64,000 bases of DNA, taken from contig WNWL01000006.1 of NCBI GenBank assembly GCA_009733745.1, forward strand, positions 62,001 to 126,000. Direction: 5' to 3'. The DNA is from Oceanobacillus sp. HTM 045 (GTDB taxonomy: Bacteria > Pseudomonadota > Alphaproteobacteria > Rhodobacterales > Rhodobacteraceae). Made by a program: the position numbers and the translations under genes. Below the pieces are notes generated by a model. It saw nothing but the letters and a program-made list of their open reading frames with translations. It made no database searches and had not been told where the DNA came from. This document shows positions 32,810 to 41,887 of this stretch, one piece after another. The stretch's first letter is position 1. Every line of letters starts with the position of its first letter.

Positions 32810-34594
32810 ATGCTCAGAACCGATTTCGCCGGCCTCGCGGACGCGGACAGCGCCGACATCCTGATCATCGGCGCCGGGATTTCCGGCCTCTACTGCGCTT
32901 GGCGGCTGGCCCGCGCGCGGCCGGAGGCGACCATTGCAGTGATCGAGCGGCTGGACCGCACCGGCGGGCGGCTCGACACCGACATCGTCGAGGTGAAGCC
33001 GGGCGAGCGGGTGCGCGAGGAAGAGGGCGGCATGCGATTCAACTACGGCATGGCCGAGCTGATGAACCTCAACAAGGCGCTGGGGCTCTGCGACCAGATC
33101 GTCGATTTCCCGATGTCGAGCGCGGACGACACCAACCGCTACAACATCCGCGGCCGGGCCTTCACCGTGGCGGAGGCGAAGGCGGGCGGGCACCGGATCT
33201 GGGGCGAGATCTACAACCTGAAGCCGGAGGAGCGGGGGCTGAGCCCGACCAGCCTCGTCACCACCGCCTACCGCAACGTGCTGCGCGCCAACGACGCGGC
33301 CTATGCGCCGGGCGAGCCGCCGGAGTTCTGGACGAAGTTCCGCGAGGAGTTCACCTGGAAGGGAATCCCGCTGAACCGCTGGCAGATGTGGGGGCTGCTG
33401 CGCGACATGGGCTACTCCGAGGAATGCGTGCAGATGCTCTCCGAGACCATCGGTTTCGCGGGGCCGTTCAAGTCGCTGGCGAACGCGGGGGACGCGTTCC
33501 AGATCCTCGCGGATTTCCCGAAGGACCCGACCTATTTCACCTTCGAGAACGGCTTCAGCACGCTGCCCAACGCGGTCGCCGGGGACCTGGAGGCCAACCA
33601 CGCGGACCGGGTGCGGATATATCTCTCGACCAACGTGGACCGGGTGGAGCGGGACGGGGAAAGCTACGTCCTGTCGCTGTCGGAGGCGCCCTGCGGGCAC
33701 CTGCCGGGGACGCATATCCCCGCCGGGGAGCCGAAGAGGATCGCGGGAAAGGCGCTGATCGTCTCGGCGGCGGCGAAGGGGGCGGAGGACCTGTTCCACG
33801 TCTCGCCCGCCTTCCGCGACGCGCCGGGGGCGGCGGCGCTCTGGCGCAACATCCATTCCGCGCTGGGGATGCGGCTGATGAAGATCAACCTCTACTTCAA
33901 CAAGCCGTGGTGGGAGCAGGGCCTGACCCAGCGCCCGCCGGTGCAGTTCGGGCCGAACTTCACCGACATGCCGGTCAACGCGGTCTACCCGTTCTACTCG
34001 CTGCCGGAGAAGCGGCGGATCCAGGGCGTGTCGGACACGCCGCCGCCGATCCGCGACGCGGCGGCGGCGCTGACGGTCTACTGCGACTTCGAGAACACCC
34101 ATTTCTGGCAGGGGTTGCAGAACGTGGGGCCGAAATTCACCTCGCCGCTGCAGGAGCGCGAGGATGCCCGCCGGCCGCAGGTGCTCTACCCTGCCTCGCA
34201 GGCGGTGGTCGAGGAGGCGCGGCGCCAGCTCGCGACGCTCTTCGGCACCAACTGGGTGCCCGAGCCGGTGCTGACCAGCTACCGCCTCTGGGACGGGGAG
34301 GAGGATTTCGAGTTCGCCTACCACCAGTGGCGGATGAACGTGGCGGACTCGGAGGTGCGCGCCTGGCTCGCCGCGCCGGAGGGGTTCGGCGGGCTGCATT
34401 TCTGCAACGAGGCCTTCTCGGACATGCAGGGCTGGGTGAACGGCTCGCTCCGCTCCTGCGACGCGGTGCTGGCGCATTTCGGTCTCGACCCGCTGCCGGA
34501 CGACCCCTGCCCCAACCCGGCCGACGCGCCGCGCGACGACGGCGAGGACGGCGAGGACGGCACGCGGCTCTTCTCCGGGCCGTGGGGGGTGTGA
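32810..34594 (+). CDS. FAD-dependent amine oxidase-like flavoprotein
   Basis: The protein has 594 residues. The N-terminal Rossmann FAD motif is GAGISGLYCAWRL (21-33), followed by ERLDRTGGRLDT as in flavin monoamine oxidases; the C-terminal half includes HFCNEAFSDMQGWVNGSL, the family's FAD-closing segment. No signal peptide is visible, so it is cytosolic. ATG 32810 has GAGGAAA 4-6 bases upstream. A hairpin follows the stop. The substrate amine is not identifiable. Confidence 0.88.
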   Translation: MLRTDFAGLADADSADILIIGAGISGLYCAWRLARARPEATIAVIERLDRTGGRLDTDIVEVKPGERVREEEGGMRFNYGMAELMNLNKALGLCDQIVDFPMSSADDTNRYNIRGRAFTVAEAKAGGHRIWGEIYNLKPEERGLSPTSLVTTAYRNVLRANDAAYAPGEPPEFWTKFREEFTWKGIPLNRWQMWGLLRDMGYSEECVQMLSETIGFAGPFKSLANAGDAFQILADFPKDPTYFTFENGFSTLPNAVAGDLEANHADRVRIYLSTNVDRVERDGESYVLSLSEAPCGHLPGTHIPAGEPKRIAGKALIVSAAAKGAEDLFHVSPAFRDAPGAAALWRNIHSALGMRLMKINLYFNKPWWEQGLTQRPPVQFGPNFTDMPVNAVYPFYSLPEKRRIQGVSDTPPPIRDAAAALTVYCDFENTHFWQGLQNVGPKFTSPLQEREDARRPQVLYPASQAVVEEARRQLATLFGTNWVPEPVLTSYRLWDGEEDFEFAYHQWRMNVADSEVRAWLAAPEGFGGLHFCNEAFSDMQGWVNGSLRSCDAVLAHFGLDPLPDDPCPNPADAPRDDGEDGEDGTRLFSGPWGV

Positions 34595-34615
34595 GGGGCC
34601 GTTTCGGGAGGCCCC
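34595..34615 (+). terminator. hairpin after the amine oxidase gene
   Basis: A 6-bp stem GGGGCC / GGCCCC with a 9-base loop lies directly after the stop codon. It is a candidate terminator without a T tract. Confidence 0.45.
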
Positions 34616-34767
34616 GGGGGGTCTGAACCCGTCATCGCGCCTGTCGCAATCCGGAGAGCGCGGGCGCGCGCCTGCTGGTAACCTGCAAGGCTGTTCACCG
34701 GCGCCCTCCGGGGTGGCCGGACCTATTGCCTGAAGCCTTTTCATTCAATTCATCGAACGGGTTACCG

Positions 34768-35715
34768 ATGTCCCACATTCGCAAGCCCAGCCACGGGTTC
34801 CGGGCTGGCTACGATGCCGAGCGCAACCTGCAGGTCCTGCCGGTCGGCAAGAAGACGAGCTTCTACCTGATCGCGGCGGACGACCTTGTCGTCTCGATCG
34901 ACGACCCGGGCATCGCGACCGTCAGCGCGACCGAGGGCGACGACAAGAACGCCCACAAGGACAAGACGCTGACCTCCTGGGAGAAGGGCCAGGTGATCAG
35001 CGTGATCCGCGTCGCGGCGGTGGCCGAGGGCTCGACCAAGCTGCGGGCGAAGTATCTCGGCCTCGACTGGATCGAGCCGCTCACCGTCCGCGTCACGCAG
35101 AACGCCGATTACCGGCAGGTCGGCAAGGGCAAGGGCGAGGTCACGCCGGAACTGCGCCAGGAGATCCAGGGCCTGCCGCTGCGCGAGGCGGTGATCCGCG
35201 TCGCCGAGGACCAGCTCAACAGCCGCATCTGCCACGAGACCCGCGGCTTCGGCATCTACAACATGGACAAGTCCTACGACTGGTGCGGCGGCTTCGCCTA
35301 CTGGTGCTGGGAGCAGGCCTGCGCGATCAAGGGCGTGTCGAACCCGTTCGGGCCGAAGAACTCGGTGCTCTGGTCGCCGCAGCGGGCGCTCCACTGGGGG
35401 ATGCAGCCGGACACCTGGGGCCAGATCCTGCGCTGGTCGGGCGCGAGTCCGATGGACGGCAAGGGCCGGCAGGAATACCGCGAGATCGGCTGGAGCGGCT
35501 ACCAGCTGGAGCGCGGCGACGTGGTGCTGGTGCGCAAGGACAAGGCGCATGGCTGGAAGCATGTCTGCCTCGTCCACACGCTCTCGGGCACGGACCTGCT
35601 GACCATCGACGGCAACCAGGGCCAGCCCTGCATCCAGAAGCGCAAGCGCAGCCTGACCTCGACCCTGCCGGGCGGCGGGTTCACGCTGGTCTATATCCAC
35701 GCGCTGGGGATCTGA
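34768..35715 (+). CDS. Ig-like domain plus CHAP-type peptidase protein, no signal peptide
   Basis: The protein has 315 residues. Residues 15-112 look like a bacterial Ig-like fold (FYLIAADDLVVSIDDPGIAT and PLTVRVTQ). Residues 140-295 look like a CHAP/NlpC-P60-type cysteine peptidase: nucleophile C173 in DWCGGFAYWC, H265 in WKHVCLVHT, and D281/N283 in IDGNQG. There is no signal peptide or membrane segment, so export would need a dedicated system or the protein acts in the cytosol. ATG 34768 is used; an upstream start at 34726 would add 14 residues. It is directly followed by the 226-bp repeat array. Confidence 0.8.
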   Translation: MSHIRKPSHGFRAGYDAERNLQVLPVGKKTSFYLIAADDLVVSIDDPGIATVSATEGDDKNAHKDKTLTSWEKGQVISVIRVAAVAEGSTKLRAKYLGLDWIEPLTVRVTQNADYRQVGKGKGEVTPELRQEIQGLPLREAVIRVAEDQLNSRICHETRGFGIYNMDKSYDWCGGFAYWCWEQACAIKGVSNPFGPKNSVLWSPQRALHWGMQPDTWGQILRWSGASPMDGKGRQEYREIGWSGYQLERGDVVLVRKDKAHGWKHVCLVHTLSGTDLLTIDGNQGQPCIQKRKRSLTSTLPGGGFTLVYIHALGI

Positions 35716-35763
35716 GGGGGGTGCGGAGGGGCGCGCCCGGGTGGAAGCGTGCTTCCGGTAACA

Positions 35764-36420
35764 CCCCCGCCAACGGTGAGCGCGGAGGGACACGTCCGGC
35801 CCTGGTCGGGCGTGGTGCCTGACTGGGGGTGGTTGGTTTATGGTGGCAAGACCTCCCGCCCATCGATCCCCGTGCAGCGTCAGAGAACGCCCGGCCCGGG
35901 GGAGGGCCGGACGTGGCCCGGGTTGGTCGCCCGGGCTGGGGCTGATCGGGGTGCCCTTCCATCGCGCGATGCCTGACATGGCTGGCCGAGATCGCCCGTG
36001 GTCAGCGCGGAGGGGCGCGACCGGCCCTGGGCGGGCGTGGTGCTCCGCCGGGTCTGCTTGGTTTATCCTCGCAACCCCTCCCGCCTTCCGATCCCATTGC
36101 AGCGTCAGAGAACGCCCGGCCCGGGGGTAGGGCCGGGCGTGGCCCGGGCTGGCCGCCCGGGCTGCGGCTGATCGGGGTGCCCTTCTGTCGTGCGAAGCCT
36201 GCCGTGGCTGGCCGGGTTCGCCCGTGGTCAGCGCGGAGGGACACGACCGGCCCTGGTCGGGCGTGGTGCTCGCTCGGGGCTGCTTGGTTTATCCCCGCAC
36301 CCCCTCCCGTCCTCAGAACCTCTTGCAGCGTTGCAAAACGCCCGGCCCCGGGGAGGGCCGGACGTGGCCCGCGCTGGCCGCGCGTGCTGCGGCTGGTCGG
36401 GGCGCTCACGCCAGCAGGAG
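35764..36420 (+). repeat. dispersed GC-rich repeat, locus 2 (three tandem 226-bp units)
   Basis: The 714-bp gap after the CHAP gene is filled by three units whose GCGCGG cores lie at 35779, 36004 and 36230, a period of 225-226 bp. Each repeats the features of locus 1 at 27982-28300: a GGAGGGACACGACCGG-like start, TTGGTTTAT, the CGCCCGGCCC hairpin and GTGGCCCG blocks. One unit has an extra base in the hairpin loop, which breaks any shared reading frame. All copies at both loci have the same orientation. Confidence 0.85.
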
Positions 36421-36429
36421 CAACGGGTT

Positions 36430-36867
36430 TCAGCCCGTATCGGCGGTCAGCCCTGCGGACTCGATCCCGGCGACGGCGCAGGTTTCGTCGTTGTCGGAGC
36501 TGTCGCCGGTGACGCCGACGGCGCCGACGATCGTTCCGCCAGAGCGGATCAGCACGCCGCCGGGGACCGGGACCAGCGCGCCGTCGGCGAGGCTGTTCAT
36601 GGCGGCGATGAAATAGGGCTGTTCCTGCGCCCGGTTGAACAGCGCGCGGGAGCCGAGGCCCATCGCGATCGCGCCGTGGGCCTTGCCGTGGGCGATCTTC
36701 GGGCGCATCGGGCTGGTGTTGTCCTCCCGCGCCATCACCTTGAGCGCGCCGGCGGCATCGAGCACGGCGACGCAGAGCGGCTTCAGGCCCATCTCGCGGG
36801 CCTTCGCCAGCGTGGCGTTCAGGATGCTTGTGGCGGTGTCGAGATCGAGATCGGAGTCGTGGCTCAT
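36430..36867 (-). CDS. GlcG/HbpS-family haem-binding-like protein
   Basis: The protein has 145 residues, the GlcG fold (ILNATLAKAREMGLKPLCVAVLD and the glycine-rich PVPGGVLIR plus VGAVGVTGDSSDNDE). Members often sit in glycolate or hydroxyacid utilisation loci and some bind haem or cobalamin. Its ATG overlaps the CoA-transferase stop as ATGA. It is the last gene of the minus-strand TRAP operon. Confidence 0.88.
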   Translation of the reverse strand: MSHDSDLDLDTATSILNATLAKAREMGLKPLCVAVLDAAGALKVMAREDNTSPMRPKIAHGKAHGAIAMGLGSRALFNRAQEQPYFIAAMNSLADGALVPVPGGVLIRSGGTIVGAVGVTGDSSDNDETCAVAGIESAGLTADTG

Positions 36868-38078
36868 GCGGCGGGCTCTCCTTCCAGGCAGATCGCCGCG
36901 CCGGAACGGGCCATGGCGGCGATGGCATCGCGTGCGAAGCCGGCCTCCGCCAGCACCTCGGCCGTGTGCTCGCCGAGGCGCGGCGCGGGGCGCTCCACCC
37001 CGCCGGGCGTGGCGCTGAACTTGACCGGCAGGCCGATGGTCTGCACCCGACCGGCGACCGGGTGGTCGCATTCGGGCACCATGTCGCGGGCGATGGTCTG
37101 CGGGTGGGCGTGCATCTCGGCGATGTCGAGCACCGGCCCGGCGGGCAGGCCGCCGCCCTCGAACACGTCCAGCCACTCGGCGGTGGGGCGCGCGGAAAGA
37201 ATGCCGTTGAGGATTTCGGCAAGCTCCTCCCGGTGGCGCATCCGCTCGACATTGGTGCGGAAGCGCGGGTCGTCGCGCAGGTGCTCCGCGCCGATCAGCG
37301 CGGTGAGGCGCTCCCAGTTGGCCTGGTTGGCGGCGCCGACATTGATCCAGCCATCGGCGGTGCGGAACGCCTCGTAGGGCGCGTTGAGCGGATGCGCCGC
37401 GCCCATCGGCCCCGGCGGGGTGCCGGTGGCGAAGGTGATGGCGGACTGCCAGTAGGTGTGCGTGATCGCCGCCTCGAACAGCGAGGTGTCGACCCGCTGG
37501 CCCTGTCCGGTCTGCAGCCGGTGGGCATAGGCGGCGGCGACGCCCATCGCGCCGAGGATCCCGGCGGTGATGTCGGACACCGGGGCGCCCACCTTCACGG
37601 GCGGACGCCCCGGCCCCTCCCCGGTGATCGACATGAGGCCGGACATGCCCTGCGCGATCAGGTCGAACCCGCCGCGGTCGGCATAGGGGCCGGTGCGGCC
37701 GAAGCCGGAAATCTCGGCATAGATCAGCCCCGGGTTCTCGGCCCGCAGGGTCTCGTAGCCGAGGCCGAGCTTCTCCATCGTGCCCATGCGGTAGTTCTCG
37801 ATTACCACGTCGGCGTCGCGCAGCAGGCGGCGGAGCGCCTCGCGGCCCTCGTCCTGCTTGAGGTCGAGGGCGATGCCCCGCTTGTTGCGGTTCATCATCA
37901 TGAAGGCGGCGCTCTCGCCGTTGATGTCGGGCGGGAGCATCCGGCGGGTGTCGTCGCCGGCGGGCTTCTCGACCTTGACCACGTCGGCGCCCATGTCGGC
38001 GAGCATCAGGCCGCAGACCGGGCCGGCCATGATGTGCGCGAGCTCGATCACGCGGCAGCCGGTGAGGGGGCCGGTCAT
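36864..38078 (-). CDS. class III CoA-transferase (CaiB/BaiF family)
   Basis: The protein has 404 residues. It should move CoA from one acyl-CoA to a free carboxylate. The catalytic Asp is D169 in VKVGAPVSDITAG, in the same sequence position as Asp169 of formyl-CoA transferase, and the N-terminal VIELAHIMAGP and VVKVEKP motifs are typical. It is separated from the enoyl-CoA hydratase gene by one base and overlaps the GlcG-like gene, so it belongs to the same transcript as the TRAP genes. The donor and acceptor acids are unknown. Confidence 0.93.
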   Translation of the reverse strand: MTGPLTGCRVIELAHIMAGPVCGLMLADMGADVVKVEKPAGDDTRRMLPPDINGESAAFMMMNRNKRGIALDLKQDEGREALRRLLRDADVVIENYRMGTMEKLGLGYETLRAENPGLIYAEISGFGRTGPYADRGGFDLIAQGMSGLMSITGEGPGRPPVKVGAPVSDITAGILGAMGVAAAYAHRLQTGQGQRVDTSLFEAAITHTYWQSAITFATGTPPGPMGAAHPLNAPYEAFRTADGWINVGAANQANWERLTALIGAEHLRDDPRFRTNVERMRHREELAEILNGILSARPTAEWLDVFEGGGLPAGPVLDIAEMHAHPQTIARDMVPECDHPVAGRVQTIGLPVKFSATPGGVERPAPRLGEHTAEVLAEAGFARDAIAAMARSGAAICLEGEPAA

Positions 38079-38079
38079 G

Positions 38080-38859
38080 TCACGCCCCCTTCCAGGCGGG
38101 CTTGCGCTTGCCGAGGAAGGCCTCGATCCCCTCCTTGAAGTCGCGGCTCATGTAGCACTCGACCACGAGGTCGGAGCCGTTCGCGCCCGGCCCCTCGGTG
38201 CGCAGCCGGCGGAGCGCCTCCTTGGTGGCCTTCATGGTCAGCGGCGCGTGTTCGGAAAGCTGGTGGGCGAGCGCCTCGGCGCGTTCGTGCACCGCCGCGG
38301 CGTCGGGCAGCACCTCGGCGACGAGACCCGCGGCCAGCGCCTCCTCCGCGCCGACGAGGCGGGCGGTGAGGATGATCTCGCGCACCCTGCCCTGCCCGAT
38401 CAGCGCCGAGAGCCGGTTGAGGTTGGCGACCGAGAGGCAGTTGCCCAGCGTCCGCGCGATGGGGAAGCCGAACTTCAGCCGCGCGTCGCAGATCCGCAGG
38501 TCGCAGGCGGCGGCGATGGCAGCACCCCCGCCGGTGCAGGCGCCGGTGATCGCGGCGATGGTGGGCACCGGGCAGCTCTCCACGTCGCGGAGGACGGCGT
38601 CCATCTTCGCCTCGTAGTCGAGCGCATGGCTTGGCTCCGAGAAGGAGCGGAACTGGGTCATGTCGGTCCCGGCGGCGAAGGCGCGGTCGCCCGCGCCGGT
38701 GACGACGATGGCCTTCACCTTGCCGCCGATGCGGGTCTCGCGGCAGATCGCGGCGAGGCCCTCGTACATCGCGAAGGTCAGGGCGTTGCGCGCATCGGGC
38801 CGGTTGAAGGTCACGCGGCCGATGCCGCCGCGGACCTCATAGAGCAGTTCTTCGGACAT
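38080..38859 (-). CDS. enoyl-CoA hydratase/isomerase family protein
   Basis: The protein has 259 residues, a crotonase fold. The oxyanion-hole segments AFAAGTDM and GACTGGGAAIAAACDLR are present, but the second typical glutamate position holds a different residue than in classical hydratases (FPIARTLGN region), so the reaction may be hydration, isomerisation or another crotonase activity. It is transcribed with the CoA-transferase gene downstream and the TRAP large-subunit gene upstream. Confidence 0.9.
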   Translation of the reverse strand: MSEELLYEVRGGIGRVTFNRPDARNALTFAMYEGLAAICRETRIGGKVKAIVVTGAGDRAFAAGTDMTQFRSFSEPSHALDYEAKMDAVLRDVESCPVPTIAAITGACTGGGAAIAAACDLRICDARLKFGFPIARTLGNCLSVANLNRLSALIGQGRVREIILTARLVGAEEALAAGLVAEVLPDAAAVHERAEALAHQLSEHAPLTMKATKEALRRLRTEGPGANGSDLVVECYMSRDFKEGIEAFLGKRKPAWKGA

Positions 38860-38878
38860 GGTCTTTCCCTCCCGGCGC

Positions 38879-40162
38879 TCAGGACCGGTAGAAATATTCG
38901 ACGAGGAACATCGGGATCGACGGCACGTAGGTGCAGATCAGCAGCACCCCGAGCAGCACCAGGATGAACCAGATGTTCACCCGCGTCACCGCCCAGACAT
39001 TGGTGCGCGCCACCGCGCAGGCGGTGATCAGCACGCTCGCCACCGGTGGGGTCTGCTGGCCGATGGCGAGGTTGAGCGTGACCACCAGCCCGAAATGCAC
39101 CGGGTCGATCCCGACCTGCTGGATCAGCGGGATGACGATCGGCACCACCAGGATGATCGCCGCCGCCGAGTGCAGGAAGAAGCCGATCACGAGGAAGAAG
39201 AAGTTGAGGATGAGCAGGATCATCCACTTGTTGTCGGTCAGCTCCAGCATCCCGCGGGCGATGTCCTGCGGCACCTGTGCCCGGGTCAGGAAGCCGCCCA
39301 TCAGAACCGAGGCGGCGACGAGGATCATCACCACCGCGGTCTGCATGCCGCCGTCGAGCATGGCGCGCTTGAGGTGGCGGAAGTCCATCTGGCGGTACCA
39401 GCCGCCGACGAGGCAGGCGGCGATGACGGCGAGGCCGGCGGCCTCGGTGGCGGTGACGAAGCCGCCGAAGATGCCGCCGAGGATGATGACCGGCAGCGAG
39501 AAGGCCGGCAGCGCGGCGACGAAGGTCTCGCGCAGGCGGCGGAGGTTGAACGCCTCCTCCACCGGCAGGTTGTAGCGCCGGGCGAAGACCCAGGCGACGA
39601 ACATCAGCCCCGCCGCGCCGAGCAGGCCGGGCACCACGCCGGCGACGAAGAGCTGCTCGATCGAGGCGCCCGACGAGACACCGTAGAGGATCATCGGGAT
39701 CGACGGCGGGATGATGATTGCCAGCGAGGCGGAGGAGGAGGTTACCGCCGCCGAGAGCGGCGCGGAGTAGCCGCGCTTCTTCATCTGCGGGATCATCACG
39801 GAGCCGAGCGCGGCCACGTCGGCCACGGCGGAGCCGGAGATCTCGGCGAAGAACAGCGAGACGCCGATATTGACCATCGCCAGCCCGCCGCGGACGAAGC
39901 CGATCAGCGCGGTGACGAAGTTGATCAGCCGGTCGGTGATGCCGCCGGCGTTCATGATCGCCCCGGCGAGTACGAACATCGGGATGGCGATCAGCGAGAA
40001 CTTGGTCGAGCCGTCGTACATGTCGAGCGCGACGCTCACGAGGCTGTTGGTGCCCTCGGTCGCCAAGAGGCCGATCACCGCCGCCACGGCGAGGGCGATG
40101 GCGATCGGCACGTTGAGGCAGATCAGCAGGACGAGGACGATGAAGATTGCGAGCATCAGCAT
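38879..40162 (-). CDS. dctM: TRAP transporter large permease subunit DctM
   Basis: The protein has 427 residues, the usual DctM length, with about 12 membrane helices. Family stretches SLAIIIPPSIPMILYGV and TATEAAGLAV are present. It lies 3 bases after dctQ and 19 bases before the enoyl-CoA hydratase gene, so uptake and CoA activation genes are cotranscribed. Confidence 0.95.
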   Translation of the reverse strand: MLMLAIFIVLVLLICLNVPIAIALAVAAVIGLLATEGTNSLVSVALDMYDGSTKFSLIAIPMFVLAGAIMNAGGITDRLINFVTALIGFVRGGLAMVNIGVSLFFAEISGSAVADVAALGSVMIPQMKKRGYSAPLSAAVTSSSASLAIIIPPSIPMILYGVSSGASIEQLFVAGVVPGLLGAAGLMFVAWVFARRYNLPVEEAFNLRRLRETFVAALPAFSLPVIILGGIFGGFVTATEAAGLAVIAACLVGGWYRQMDFRHLKRAMLDGGMQTAVVMILVAASVLMGGFLTRAQVPQDIARGMLELTDNKWMILLILNFFFLVIGFFLHSAAAIILVVPIVIPLIQQVGIDPVHFGLVVTLNLAIGQQTPPVASVLITACAVARTNVWAVTRVNIWFILVLLGVLLICTYVPSIPMFLVEYFYRS

Positions 40163-40165
40163 GGT

Positions 40166-40705
40166 TCAGCGCGCCCCTGCCTTCTTGAGTTCGGTTTCAA
40201 CCTCTTCCTCGATCTCGGCATGTTCGAGCGAGATCCCGTCCTTGGTCTTGGTCCAGTACTCGGGAAGGCTCAGCAGCTCGCAGAGGATGAAGAGGATCGC
40301 GCCGATCGGGATCACCGACTGGGTGACCTGGATCGGCATCCATGTCAGCGAGACGAGGTGCATGCCCGAGAGCACCGTGAGCACCTTGAACCCCGCCCAT
40401 GCCATCAGCACGAAGAAGGCGATGACGATCAGCTCGGCGACGATCAGGCCCATCAGACGCGCGCCGCGCGGCAGCGCGAGCAGGACCGTGTCGAAGCCGA
40501 TATGGCGGCGCTTCAGCGCGGCCAGCGCGGCGCCGTAATAGGTGATCCAGGACAGCTGGATCGCCGCGATCTCGTCGTACCAGCTCAGCGAGTTGCCCGC
40601 GAGCCGGTAGAGCACGCCCACGATCACCACGACGGTGAGCGCGATCATCAGGAAGATCGTGATCCACTCCAGGATCACCTCGACTGTGCGCCGGAGTGCG
40701 GCCAT
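40166..40705 (-). CDS. dctQ: TRAP transporter small permease subunit DctQ
   Basis: The protein has 179 residues and four membrane helices; the N-terminal helix is preceded by RRTVEVILEW. It bridges the binding protein and DctM. It is separated from dctP by 90 bases that contain a strong hairpin and is 3 bases from dctM. Confidence 0.93.
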   Translation of the reverse strand: MAALRRTVEVILEWITIFLMIALTVVVIVGVLYRLAGNSLSWYDEIAAIQLSWITYYGAALAALKRRHIGFDTVLLALPRGARLMGLIVAELIVIAFFVLMAWAGFKVLTVLSGMHLVSLTWMPIQVTQSVIPIGAILFILCELLSLPEYWTKTKDGISLEHAEIEEEVETELKKAGAR

Positions 40706-40756
40706 CGACTATGCCTCGTGGGAATGGTGGGGCGCTCGCGCGCGTGCGCCGGAAGG

Positions 40757-40781
40757 GGCGCGCCGGGGATGCCGGCGCGCC
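40757..40781 (-). terminator. hairpin between dctP and dctQ
   Basis: A perfect 10-bp stem GGCGCGCCGG / CCGGCGCGCC with a 5-base loop lies 15 bases after the dctP stop on the minus strand. As in the first TRAP operon, it probably attenuates transcription after the binding-protein gene. Confidence 0.6.
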
Positions 40782-40795
40782 GCCCGTTTCTCGGC

Positions 40796-41773
40796 TCAGG
40801 AGCCGCCGTCGGCCAGCGCCTGGATCCGGTCGATCAGGTCCTGCCCGCCCTCGACGGAGGCGGCGAACTCCTCGTAGATCGGCGCGGAGGCGGCGACGAA
40901 GGCGTCCTTGTCGGCCTCGTTGACCTCGACACCCGCGTCCTTGATCACCTTCAGCAGGTCGATCTCGAGCTGGGCGGCGTGCTCGTAGACGAAGTTCTGG
41001 GTCTCGGTGCCGCACTGCGAGAGCACCGCGCGGACGTCTTCCGGCCAGCCCTGCCAGGCGCTGTCGGAGACCAGCACGTAGGCCGGCGTGTAGACGTGCC
41101 CGGTGATCGAGAGGTACTTCTGCACCTCCTGGAACTTGGCCGAGGCGATCTGCGCGTAAGGGTTCTCCTGCCCGTCGATCACGCCGGTCTGGAGCGCGGT
41201 GAACACCTCCGAGAAGGCCATCGGCGTCGGGTTCGCGCCGTAGAGCGAGAACATCTTCACCCGCCACTCGCCCTTGGGCGTGCGCAGCTTGATGCCGGCG
41301 AGGTCGTCCGGCACCGTGATCGGGCGGACGTTGTTGGTGATGTGGCGGAAGCCGTTCTCGAACAGGCCGATGATGCGGTAGCCCTGCTCGTTCACGGCGG
41401 CCTGGAACACGTCCATCATCTCGCCCTGCACGCGGCGCATGTGGTCGCGGTCACGGATGATGTAGGGCATCTCGAACACGCCGAACTCCTCGGCGACGGA
41501 CGACATGACCGAGGACGGCAGCGCGAAGTCGACCTGGCCGAGCTTCAGCTTCTGCAGCAGCTCCTGGTCCTTGCCGAGCTGGGACGAGCCGAAGGTCTGC
41601 ACCTCGACCTTGCCCCCGCCCGCCTCGTTCACGCAGGCGGCATAGGCGTCGACGCTGGCCTCGAACAGCGAGCCCGGCTCGCCGACATGGCCGAACTTGA
41701 GTGTGATGTCGGCAGCGAGGGCCGGCCCGGAGACCAGCACGGCGGCAGCCGCGAGCAGCTTCGTGAGTTTCAT
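40796..41773 (-). CDS. dctP: TRAP transporter substrate-binding protein DctP, Sec-exported
   Basis: The protein has 325 residues. A Sec signal peptide (1-21) ends at GPALAADI. The mature part is a DctP fold with the TRAP signature LRTPKGEWRVKMF, whose Arg usually binds the ligand's carboxylate. The neighbourhood (CoA-transferase, hydratase, hydroxyacid dehydrogenase) suggests a C4-C6 carboxylate or hydroxyacid. It is the first TRAP gene after the aminotransferase. Confidence 0.95.
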   Translation of the reverse strand: MKLTKLLAAAAVLVSGPALAADITLKFGHVGEPGSLFEASVDAYAACVNEAGGGKVEVQTFGSSQLGKDQELLQKLKLGQVDFALPSSVMSSVAEEFGVFEMPYIIRDRDHMRRVQGEMMDVFQAAVNEQGYRIIGLFENGFRHITNNVRPITVPDDLAGIKLRTPKGEWRVKMFSLYGANPTPMAFSEVFTALQTGVIDGQENPYAQIASAKFQEVQKYLSITGHVYTPAYVLVSDSAWQGWPEDVRAVLSQCGTETQNFVYEHAAQLEIDLLKVIKDAGVEVNEADKDAFVAASAPIYEEFAASVEGGQDLIDRIQALADGGS

Positions 41774-41817
41774 GTCTTCCTCCCTTTGGTCAGTCCCGCG
41801 GGTTGTCCCGCTTCTGG

Positions 41818-41862
41818 TCGTCTTGGTCGTGATCGTCTTGTTCGTGATCGTCTTGGTCGTGA
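41818..41862. repeat. three 15-bp tandem repeats upstream of dctP
   Basis: The unit TCGTCTTGGTCGTGA occurs three times in a row (second copy TCGTCTTGTTCGTGA), in the 114-bp gap between the aminotransferase gene and dctP. Read on the minus strand they precede the dctP start by about 45 bases, so they may form an array of protein sites or a leader element. Confidence 0.75.
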
Positions 41863-41887
41863 TCGAGTCTCTATCGGTGTGGGTCGT

